Assembly (NCBI GenBank): GCA_019916065.1
Contig: CM034236.1
Location: forward strand, 26,112,358 to 26,176,357
Length of the DNA: 64,000 nucleotides
Source of the DNA: Vitellaria paradoxa
Taxonomy: Eukaryota > Streptophyta > Magnoliopsida > Ericales > Sapotaceae
Direction of reading: 5' to 3'
Shown: positions 1 to 9,600 of the stretch, piece by piece
Numbering within the stretch: position 1 is the first letter of the stretch
How the letters are laid out: every line of letters begins with the position of its first letter
Made by a program: the position numbers and the translations under genes
The notes under the pieces: model-generated
Databases searched by the model: none
The model's input: only the letters and a program-made list of their open reading frames with translations
Told to the model about the DNA's origin: nothing

Positions 1-1780
1 TTTCAATCCGAGAGGTCTTTATTGGGATCATAATGCAGGCTTGGGTTAGGGTTGTAGAAATGAAGAATAATTAAGGCTTAAATTATTTTTCTGTGGGGTT
101 AACCAATCCCAAGGTCATCTAGTTCTTCACTTGATGAGTTGGCATACCTTGTTCTTGATGACGCTTGAGAGCTAGAGCTTTGTCTGTTTCTGAGGTTCTT
201 GAGTCTTTGATGATGTTTGCTTTTTTGTTTCCCTTTACTTTGACTCTGATTTCTATTGGATTTCCTCATTTGGACTTCAAGTGTTTTTTTTTTTTCTTTT
301 TTTATATAATACCTAGCTTTGTTCTGTTTTCCTCTATTACCCTAGTGTGGAGGATGACCTTTGGGGGTTTGTTACAAAAGAATATGAACAGGCTCAAAGA
401 GCTTTGCAAGGGATAATTGAATTAGTTCTAAAGATAGTAGAAATGAATGCCTTTTTTCATTTTGAATTTGACTACTTTGTTCAAATTTACCACCTCTGGT
501 TACTTTTACTTTTTTCTTGAGTTGGGTTGACTTGATTGGATGAGATGACAACTTACGATGATAAGGGATGCCCTTGATGTCTAAACCGTCCTACATGCTT
601 ACCCAAGTGTAGGGAATGATCCTAGGTAGGTTTTAATGGGAAGAATGTATATATATATATATTTTGGCTCAACGAGCTTGACTATGGATGATCTTATTTT
701 ATTTAGGATAGCTGAAGTGATGGCCTCTAGTCATCTTGAGTTTGGACACTTAGTATTTTGAGCCCTCAATATTGCTAAAAGCAATAGTTTGATCTTTTTT
801 TCATTTTTTTTTTGGAAAATTGAGTACCACTTGTTATATTAAACCTAGTCTATTAATCTATTAAGCTCTAGATTGCATTGACAACCACTTTTAGGTATTA
901 GAAAACATCCCCTGTGGTTTGATCTCTTGAAGATGGTTACCACCTAATTTGGTTGCCTAAGTATCTCGGTGGTTCGAGAATCAAGTTACCAGTAGTTCTG
1001 GGGAACATTAGGATTACTAGATTGAACAGTTAAAGTGCAGGTCATTCAGTTGTGTTAAAATTTGTTACGGCTTAGTAGTAATTCTAACAAGTTAATCTGT
1101 CACAAAGAATGTTTGATAAAAAATGATTGAATGTTTTCAAAAGTTTAAAAATTTATACAAAATTTTATGGATGCAGATTCAAAATTGCACAAGGGTGCGG
1201 TGTTTATTTTTGATTGCAAAACGAAAGACAAAATGCTAGCTTCGCATAGCTGAAGGAGATGGGTGTGATGCTACTCTGAGTAACAGAATGATGTGATTGT
1301 GAGATGACAATATGTAAGTGGCTAGAGGGACTTCGGGTTACCCTCAAGTACTGGGTGAGTTTGAAGGGGAATGCCCCTGGCCAAAGGTGTTTTCAGAATG
1401 TAAGTACAATGCAAGTAGTGAGACTGTGTTGGTTTTATGTGTGAAGTTTGCGTAATCAGTGATATACCAATTTGATGTGAAAGTCTAATGATTGAAATGT
1501 CTCAAGAATCAGGGTGCCTGTTTTTGTCGGTGATTTGAAAAATAGATGTTAGTATTGTGTTGCGTTCAAATTGTGAATCAGTGAAATGTGGCTGTAGAGG
1601 ATGTTAATGTTCTAAATGTGATTACTAAAATGTGTTTGTTGTCATGTTACTACATCTGAAATCTAAATTTCCTGAAAAATAAATGAAATAAAAAAAGAAT
1701 TTTGAAAATAACATGGATATTAGTATTTTACATTTAATATGTACAAGAAACTAAAAAAAAAAAATAGAAGTATCGAGCTC
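1..1780. other. Unassigned AT-rich sequence
   Basis: I see no convincing gene. The longest open frame (165-416, plus) is short, hydrophobic and rich in T runs. A (TA)n tract lies near 648-663 and A/T homopolymers are frequent. Because a decayed minus-strand gag begins immediately to the right, this is probably further decayed interior of the same old element, but no motif proves it. Confidence 0.4.
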
Positions 1781-2957
1781 CTGCAGGCCCTTTTTTATTG
1801 AAGCCTAGAGGCTTTGATTATTCTTTTGGAGGTTGGTCATTTAAAGCTTTTTTTCCCTTGATCATAGCATCTGGTAGGTCATAAGAATCTGACACCTCCT
1901 TTTACGAGGTTGGTATTGTGATCTGGCAAGGAGCTAGTAGTGACATTAGGGACTACAGAAGCTTAAACCGTTATCGTCCCATTGTTAATCAAGTCTTGAA
2001 TTTGATGCCTTAAAGTCAAGTAATCTTCAGTGTCATGACCAATACTTAGAAAGATAGAAAGAGCGAGAGAAAGGTGGTGTCGGCACTCGGTATGGTAGAG
2101 GTTCAATCTGATACGTAGCAAAGAGTTGCTAATAGGCTTCAATCAAAGTACAAGCCAAATTAGAAAAGACTCTTCTTCGCCTAAGCTAGGATTAAGGATG
2201 GTTCTTTATCTATTTCCTCTCTTATGCTACTAAGCTAGAATAGCAGACGTAGATAGCGCTAAGGACTTGGAAAGTCACTTTAGGTTTGGACCAGAGCACA
2301 AGTTCTAGAAATCTATATCCCTGTGGGTACCAGTGTCGAAATAACTCTTCAAGGCCTTCTCAATGTTCTCGATCTTTTGGGCTAAGGCCAGTTTCATTGA
2401 TGTATAAAAGGTAGAGGTGGAGGTATTTGCTGATGATGTGAGAGACTATTAGACAAGTATATAAAGGCTAGGTGATCGCAATATTGGGTGAAGAAACTAA
2501 AGGGTTGGCTTAGGACTAAAAGTTCAAGGTGATGATATGTCTAGAATTTAGTGTAGCAATCATTGTCTATGTTAGAGGTTTAAGGTACTTGAAGGTGACC
2601 AGGTAGTATATGACTAAGTTAGGAGGTAGGGACATAGGTGAGTGCCTGGTTGAGAGCCAAAGTTAGGCAAGCAATCTTATGGTCTTTTGTATGAGGTGTT
2701 TAAAGATTCGAATGAGAGGTTAGCGCACTGAGAATAGTAGATGGTAAGGTCCCAAAGAAAGATAGGACAAGTAAGCTTGGTAAACTACTACCGGTAGAGG
2801 TAGTCATAATTAGAAGGGTATTAGCAGTGGTGTTAGGAGTCAGGTCGGCAGTAAAAGCTAGGACTGGTTGTAACTAGCTTATTCGTTCTAATGTAACTAT
2901 GATTGGTGCTTGAGTTTCAAAGGTAATAGTGGCAAATGCTTCGGTTATAGATGCCAT
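1781..2957 (-). pseudogene. Decayed gag of a Tat-like Ty3 retrotransposon
   Basis: Read on the minus strand, a gag-like frame starts at an ATG at 2957 (MASITEAFAT) and decays through stops and frame changes. The best landmark is at 2040-1990, which reads GHDTEDYLTLRHQIQDL. This matches the zinc-knuckle/spacer consensus of plant Tat-type Gag (GH-x-T/I-E-x-C-x-x-L-K/R-H-x-V/I-Q-D-L), with Tyr in place of the Cys. It is followed by INNGTITV and then a stop. The start codon lies 10 bases from a solo LTR insertion (2967), so the leader of this element is displaced to 19420 onward. Gag would have packaged genomic RNA in a cytoplasmic particle. This copy cannot encode a working product. Tat-like assignment rests on one good motif plus the primer-site relic at 21111. 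Confidence 0.6.
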
Positions 2958-3138
2958 GTCTCTGGTTGTAATACCTCGAATTTTCATGTTAATATAATTT
3001 GATGGTTTTAACATGTTTTGGGCATGTTAGTATGTTAATTAAGTGAGTTTAGTCATTAAAGATGACTTGGGGGTGTGAATTTTAGAAGAATTGGGCAAAA
3101 TAGCTCAAAAGTCAAGATTTTGACTCGAGGGCATATAG

Positions 3139-3211
3139 AGGGGCGCCCAAGGTAGAGGAGGGGCGCCCATGGGTCTAGGACGGGTACCCATGGTCCATCA
3201 GGGGACCCCAC
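3139..3211 (+). promoter_or_regulatory. GGCGCC motif cluster upstream of LTR TATA
   Basis: Repeated palindromic GGGCGCCC/GGGTACCC words followed by A/T-GG lie about 130 bases before the TATA-like tract at 3340-3355. Equivalent clusters occur in LTRs E and G, and D has a weaker version. A cis-regulatory role is inferred from position and recurrence only. Confidence 0.45.
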
Positions 3212-3339
3212 TTGTACAGAAAATCAGCAGAAGGGTGTTCTTTGGTTGGAAGGCCGAGACTTAACCCTATTGACACCTATGACAAACTAGGGGTGAGGGG
3301 AGACCTGAGGATTACTATTTGGGGATTAAAATATTAGTT

Positions 3340-3355
3340 TATATATATATATATT
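3340..3355 (+). promoter_or_regulatory. TATA-like element of solo LTR F
   Basis: An alternating TA tract is followed by a GA repeat. The same arrangement is found in D (about 36917), G (about 49540) and E (about 59045). It is the likely core promoter of this LTR family. Confidence 0.5.
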
Positions 3356-4907
3356 GTTGATGTGATGCAAGAGAGAGAGAGAGAGAGAAGTAGCTTGGAG
3401 GAGAAGAAATCGGTGGAGAAGCAAAGGAAGAGCAAAGGAGAACAAAGAAGACCACCGGTTGGGTTTTCAAAGGTAGGTCTTCCAAACCTTCATGGAGTTC
3501 AAATTCCTTTTACAAGATTGAAATTAGGACCTTAAGAAACCTTCCTATGTTATTAATTTTTAGTTTTGATCAAGGAGGGAGAAGATTGGAGCCATCAAAG
3601 TTTGAGGGTTTGGAAGCTCAAGACACCTTCATTTTGATCTATCTTTTTACCACTCAAGGTAGGGATTTCTAGTCTCATTTTAGCATATATGAGATGTATT
3701 TGAGCTAGTAAACACTTTATGAAATTTATTTAAGATTTGGAAACCTTAGAAGTGGAGTTTGTGTGGATGAATGGTTGTGTGTATATATATGTATAGGTTG
3801 GAGCAAGATTTTTGTATTGAAGAAATGAATGGATTAAAATTTGTTTTGATGGACTTTTTGGAGTCTTCTAGGTCCTAGACAACCCAAGAAAATAAGGTAT
3901 TAAGTTAGATATTGGATTGGGTAAAGTTTGGAACCTAAAAACTTGGCTTAGAGCTTGAACCCGAGCAAAGTAGCCTTCTAGACAACAGAGGGGCGCCCAT
4001 GGGTTTTGGTGGGGCACCCATGACCCCTGAGGGGCGCCCATGACCCCTCAGGGGCACCCATGAACTTTTGGAGAGGTGCCCACAGAGACCAGAACACCTT
4101 TCCTGATTTTTCTTAACTTGACTTCCTACCTTAGGATTATGAAGGGGTTAGGAATATGTTTGTATGTGAGACTTTTATCTGATTAATTGTATGGATTTTA
4201 AAATGGAAATGAGCTCTTAAAAGTGATTAAGGATTGATTATCTTAAACCTATGGGATTAAGCTTATAAAAGGGGGAATGCTTGCTACCATGAATGAAATG
4301 AATTGGAAGCCTACTTTGAGATAAGGGTCTTAATCAAATGGAATTGTGAATATGTCTTGATGTAAACTAAATGTTGAGGTACATGAACTTGTGTGATTAA
4401 GTGAAAGGGTAACTTGACAAAGGGACATATGTTTATAATTTTGGTAAATGTGGAATGCTTACTATGGTTTGATCAATGCGATGTGTAATAAGCTATGAAA
4501 TGAACCGTAACATTGACATGTGTGTTGAATGGTATGTATATTGAATAATGTTAAATGTTTAATAAGGTTGATCAATGTTGATATGTGATGAATCTTGGGA
4601 TGAATCGAAAAGTGAACTTTTGTTAACAAATGATGGAAATTAAATGAGGCTTGGATTAAATAAAATGAAGAGATGAAATGAGTTGTGCTACATGATGAAA
4701 TGGAATGTGGTTGTGTGTATTGGAATGTGACGATGATGAATGTGAATTGTGATTGATGAGTATTGAATGTGATGAATGATTGGTTGTGTGTGACGGGGGC
4801 CGTGGTGGGGTGTGGTAAACAGGAAGGGTTTGAGATTACCCTCGGGTTGAGAGTCTCGGAACCTGCACAGGGTTTGGTGTCAATGCCAGTGGGTTAGTAG
4901 CCCACTG

Positions 4908-4928
4908 ATTACACTTGAATAGTGTAAT
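4908..4928. repeat. LTR-terminal inverted repeat
   Basis: ATTACACT and AGTGTAAT flank a 5-base loop, two bases inside the LTR tip. The same hairpin is present at the LTR start of B (22352), C (32291) and the minus-strand LTR H (around 46925). It is a shared mark of these Athila-type subfamilies and might be read by the integrase or the termination machinery, which is inference. Confidence 0.7.
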
Positions 4929-5170
4929 TACAAAATCCTTATTCTAATAAAAATCCATGCAATTATTTTAGTATTTATGTATTTTTTTGTTATGCTTTAT
5001 GTTAAATTGATTTCTCTTTCTTTATTGTAGGAAAAATAGGGAAATGGTTGAGATTAGCAGTGGAGAAGATGAAGAAAACATTGAGGAGGAACCCGTGTTA
5101 TCCACTGTACGAGCTCCAATTCGAACTAGAGCAAGAGCACGAAGGGAAGGAGAGCTAATGGGAAGCAGTG

Positions 5171-5293
5171 GTCCGGACACCCTCAGGACCGGAACAAAAA
5201 AAATTTGAAAACAAAAAAAAAAAAAAAAAAGATTCTGGGAGGCTACTGCCGTCCGGACACCTCTACGGGGTGTCCGGACACCTGGACACGCGG
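5171..5293. promoter_or_regulatory. TCCGGA palindrome array upstream of TATA
   Basis: Three copies of GTCCGGACACC (5171, 5251, 5272) lie in an otherwise A/T-rich LTR, ending about 45 bases before the TATA box. B, C and H carry different but equivalent GC-rich dyads at the same place. It is probably a transcription-factor or methylation-sensitive module, inferred from position and recurrence. Confidence 0.5.
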
Positions 5294-5338
5294 AATTCCG
5301 TTTTTTTTTTATATTCATATTAGGGTTTTGCATGGGGA

Positions 5339-5346
5339 TATATATA
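5339..5346 (+). promoter_or_regulatory. TATA box of element A 5' LTR
   Basis: TATATATA sits between the GC-rich array and a GC-containing leader (ttgcagccgtg). It predicts a transcription start near 5370-5380, which makes the upstream 5031-5208 open stretch part of U3. The 3' LTR copy is at 17214-17221. Confidence 0.6.
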
Positions 5347-5666
5347 CACTTATGTTGCAGCCGTGTAGGGCATTCTGAACCTTATTATTTCCAGCCGTTT
5401 TAGAGGTTTTTCCAGTAGTTTTGAGAGAGTTTTTTTTTAGAGATTAAAAAAAATACAGCTTTGTGCGGTGTTCTTGGATTCATTGTGTTTCTTCATTAGT
5501 TTTACATTCTACGAAGTACGGTACATCTTCTTTCTTTCTTTCTGGATTCTTCTTAATATCAAGCTTTATTCTTTTTTTCTTTTTTTATCTTCTTTGTTAT
5601 TTGTTATGCGTCATTATATGATTTTGTGCTTCATTGTGGTTATGGATCTAGCGTGAAAACCCTAAG

Positions 5667-6055
5667 TTCTTGATTCGACGAATCAAGGTAGGGTAGTTCA
5701 TGAAAACACTATGGGATTGATTTTTACGTAAATAAATTTTGATTTATTTCGAAAACTTACGAAAACGAAAATCCTTACTCATATTCGTTGAAATCACTGA
5801 GATGGGTTTTTGGGTCTTAAATTAATTAATATTTTCGAATAATTCAAAATCACAAACTAGGTTCAATCTGAAGTTGATTTATTTGGAAAAACTTCGGAAT
5901 CAAAAATTTCTAACCAAATTCATCTGAAATCACTGGTATTGATTTTTGACTTTAAAAATTCTTTATAAGTTCTTAATAAATTTTTACCTAAGATTGAATC
6001 TGAATATCCTATAGTGTAGTAGTGAACTACCCGAACTTGTAAGTTGAATCAAGAA
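5667..6055 (+). promoter_or_regulatory. Long-range nested stem in LTR R/U5
   Basis: The outer arms TTCTTGATTC (5667-5676) and GAATCAAGAA (6046-6055) enclose the inner arms GGGTAGTTCA (5691-5700) and TGAACTACCC (6023-6032), all reverse complements. A local dyad CTTGATTC-n3-GAATCAAG overlaps the left arm. In element B the inner arms are GGGTAGTTTA/TAAACTACCC, a compensated change. The enclosed loop holds an internal direct repeat of roughly 130 bp. Confidence 0.65.
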
Positions 6056-6513
6056 CACTTTAAAAAAAAATCGACAAAACTTGTTAAATTAATTGCTTGT
6101 TTTATTTTAGTGTTTTAATTTTTAATTAATATTCTGTTTGGTTACAAATAGGAAATTAAACCCAGTTAAGAAAATAAAAAATATATATATATATATTTGT
6201 TTATGAAATTTGAATGGTTAAGTTTCTTAAGTTGAGTTGTTTAATTTGAGCTATTTGTTTTTGCAATTTCTTAATTTGTTCTAAGATAATTTTAATTACA
6301 CTTTGCTTTTGTGAACCCCTAAGATTTAGTAAATTCAAATTCAGAAATTTAGTTTATTAAATTAGGAATTATTTTTAGAAAACCTAGAAACTGAATATAT
6401 AGGTTCCCTGTGGAAAATCGACCTTGGACTTACCAAGTTAAAACTTCGACGTCCCTCTTGCGCTTGAGAGGTAAAAAAAATCCTAAATACAGTTTTTGGG
6501 AGAGTCAAGTTTT

Positions 6514-6531
6514 TGGCGCCGTTGCCGGGGA
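6514..6531 (+). promoter_or_regulatory. Primer-binding site, tRNA-Asp
   Basis: TGGCGCCGTTGCCGGGGA, six bases after the LTR end, is a perfect 18-nt complement of the 3' end of plant tRNA-Asp (including CCA). It primes minus-strand DNA synthesis. This primer choice is typical of Athila-lineage elements. Confidence 0.92.
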
Positions 6532-6662
6532 GCCAAAATTTAGTTTTTAGGATATTTCTACGCTTTAGTTTTATTTAAACTTAATTTAATTTAAAAAAAA
6601 ATTTAAAATTCTTTTTTAAAAAAAATAAATAAATATTTTCTGTTTAGACACTAAACCTTTGC

Positions 6663-9600
6663 ATGCTCTTAAGATCGGGTAGGTTAGTAGAACTTGAATC
6701 CGAATTAGAAGATCCTTCATACCTTCCTGAGTCTCTTTCATCCACCTCGTTTTCTACAGTTTCACTCACCAATTCTTCTTTTCACTCAATGGCTGAAGTA
6801 AGAGCGGATGGTAGTGTTCATGGGGATAATGACCTCCCAGAGGTTCCAGGTTTCATCCCTATGAAAGATTACCTCAATCCTATTAGGCAAACCACACCGT
6901 CGTGCATCATATTACCTTTGAATAGAGGGAATTTCAATCTTAGGCCAGGAATTATTCAACTTCTTCCTACCTTCCATGGCCTTGACTCTGAAAACCCTTA
7001 CAACCATCTTAGGGAATTTGAGGAAGTGAGCAATACTTGTATTGATCCTAATGCCAATGAAGATGTAGTGCGTCTTCAACTTTTTCCCTTTTCTTTAAAG
7101 GACAAAGCCAAGTTCTGGCTTAACTCTCTTCGTCCCCGTTCCATTGGAACGTGGCGTGAAATGCAAACTGAGTTCCTTAAGAAATATTTCCCAACTCAGA
7201 AAACTCAATACTTTAGGCGGCAGATCACCACCTTCTCTTGCAAACCTAATGAGAATTTCTGTCGAGCTTGGGAAAGGTTTAAGGACCTTTTAATGGCTTG
7301 TCCCCACCATGGTTTTGAATCATGGAGATTAGTGAGCATCTTCCATGAATCTTTAACCCCCAGTCTTAAGCAATTAGTTTCTACCATGTGCAATGGCACA
7401 TTGTTTGATAAGACTGCGGAAGATGCTATGGATTTCTTTGACATGGTGGCCGAAGATTCTAATGATTGGGAAATTGGACCACCCTCTTCCTTAGAACATA
7501 GAAATCCCGTACCTAGTGGTCAGTTGATGTTAAGTGAGAAGGACGACTTAAGTGCGAGATTATCTGCACTACAACACAAGTTAGAGTCCCTTGAACTTAA
7601 AAATAAAGATAAGTTAGTGGAAGCACAAGTGGTGTGTTGGGCATGTGACCAAGAAGGACATGATCCTAATTCATGTCCCGAGCTTCCGTTACTTAAAGAG
7701 GTAGCTTATGGGAATGCATATGTCAACAATACTCAAAATAGGTCATTCCAAAATAGAGGCCAGGGTAACACTTCCTACTCACAAGGTGGGAAGGTTAATT
7801 ACCAAGGGGGAAATCAATCTTCCAATACTTATACTCCGGGGTGGAGAAATCCTCCTGGTCTCTCGTGGAGGAATGACAATCAAGGGCAAACATTTCAACC
7901 TCCACCACCTCCTCAATATCAACAGCCCAACCCTGTTGCATTTCAACCAGTTCAAAAGAGGCCCATTGAGGACACTCTTAATCAATTTATGCAACAACAA
8001 CTAAACATCAACAATCAAGTGACCAGGGCACTAGACGATATTAGAGGCCATATGACAAAGTTAACCCAATCCATGACTACTATTCAGAGTGGTAAACTCC
8101 CATCACAAACCTTCCCCAACCCAAAAGGCCAGGCGAACATGACTGAGTCGTCGACCTCGGGTACGAACCCACACGAGCAAGTACAAGCTGTCACCACTTT
8201 GAGGAGTGGTAAAGTCATTCAAAAACCTGACGATCCTAGAGCTAATACACCTAGTAAAAACTTAGGATCACAAGGTAGTGATGAAAAGGGAAAAGAGAAG
8301 GAGAAAGAGACAGAGAAAGAGGAGAAGAGGGATCATAATAGTAAACAAAGTCTTGGGAATGAGAATGTGAGTGGAGGAGATGAAAAGGAGAATGAGGAGA
8401 AAACCAATGAGAGGACTTCGGGTAAACAAATTGAACCACCTACTGAATACATACCTAAACCACCTTTTCCTCAAAGATTAGCAAAGGGCAAGAATGAGAT
8501 GTTGAACTCCGAGATTTATGACATTTTTAAACAAGTGAGAATCAATATCCCATTACTTGATGCTATCAAGCAAAACCCTCCTTATGCTAAATTCCTCAAG
8601 GATATGTGCACTGTAAAGAGAAAGTTGAATGTAAAGGAGAAAGCTTTCTTGACTGAACAAGTAAGTGCCATACTCCAGCGTGACACACCTCCTAAGTACA
8701 AAGATCCTGGGTGTCCAACCATATCTTGCCTTATAGGGGACCGCGTTGTTGATAAAGCTCTACTTGACCTGGGTGCTAGTGTCAACTTACTACCTTATAC
8801 TGTGTATCAGCAATTAGGTTTAGGTGAGCTAAAACCCACTAGAATTACATTGCAATTAGCTGACCGCTCAGTCAAAATGCCCAGGGGTGTGGTGGAAGAC
8901 GTATTGGTTCAAGTAGACAAGTTCTACTTTCCAGTTGACTTCATTGTATTGGACACTCAACCCATTCCAAACCCTGCCCAATCGGTACCAGTCATCCTTG
9001 GTAGACCCTTCCTCGCTACATCCAATGCTGTAATCAATTGTAGGAGTGGGGTCATGAAACTTTCTTTTGGAAATATGACCATGGAGATGAATATTTTTAA
9101 GGTAGGAAAACAAATAGGAGAGTGTGAAGACATTCAAGAAGTGGATGTGATTCATGCCTTGAGTGAGGAATACTTTGAGAAAACATATCTTAAGGACCCT
9201 ATAGAACGAGCACTAGTGAGGAGTGAGAGATGTGAGGCTTTGGATGGGGCAAACTTTGTTGAGGGTGATAAAATTTTGAGTGCCCCTGAAGAAGTCATGG
9301 CCATTGGTGGCTGGGTACCTATTTTCGAACCTTTGGAACCTTCTATAATTAAACCCAAGCCATCAATTGAGTGTCCTCCTTGTCCTCCTAGGAAACCATT
9401 ACCCAATGAACTTAAATATGCATTCTTAGGAGATGGTGAAACATTCCCCGTTGTCATCTCATCCAAATTAGAAAAAGTTCAAGAAACCAAGTTATTAGCA
9501 GTTTTGAGTGCTCATAGGAAAGCCTTAGGATGGACAGTGGCGGATCTACAAGGTATTAGCCCTTTAGTATGTACGCATCACATATACCTTGAAGATGATG

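Larger units (their letters stand above)
2967..4905 (+). mobile_element. Solo LTR F, part 1 (Del/Tekay-like family)
   Basis: This is the left part of a solo LTR that begins TGTAATACCTCG at 2967. It resumes at 18386 and ends GGGGCGTGACA at 19419. The 5-bp target duplication ctggt is present at 2962-2966 and 19420-19424. No internal domain remains, so the LTR is solo, about 2.97 kb once element A and its duplicated cccac are removed. It is collinear with the 5' LTR of element G (49168-51871), which is followed by an initiator-tRNA-Met primer site; that fixes the orientation. A TATA-like (TA)n is at 3340-3355 with a GA tract just after it. Two clusters of GGGCGCCC-type words lie at 3139-3211 and 3989-4082. 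Confidence 0.93.
4906..6507 (+). repeat. Element A 5' LTR
   Basis: 1602 bp, starting TGATTACACTTG and ending GAGAGTCA. It carries, in order: a terminal hairpin (4908-4928), a splice-acceptor-like tract and open stretch (5031-5208), a TCCGGA palindrome array (5171-5293), a TATA box (5339-5346) and a long-range stem (5667-6055). The small hydrophobic ORF at 5468-5656 recurs in the 3' LTR and is treated as non-coding. Confidence 0.96.

Noticed and set aside
165..416. 83-aa ORF near the left edge
   Set aside because: Hydrophobic T-run translation with no recognisable motif.
5022..5333. 103-aa minus-strand ORF over the LTR U3
   Set aside because: Antisense shadow of the plus-strand open stretch and homopolymer runs.
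5468..5656. Hydrophobic 62-63-aa ORF in both LTRs of element A (also 17342-17533)
   Set aside because: Lies in the R/U5 leader with T-rich composition; not kept in B, C or H; duplication is just LTR identity.
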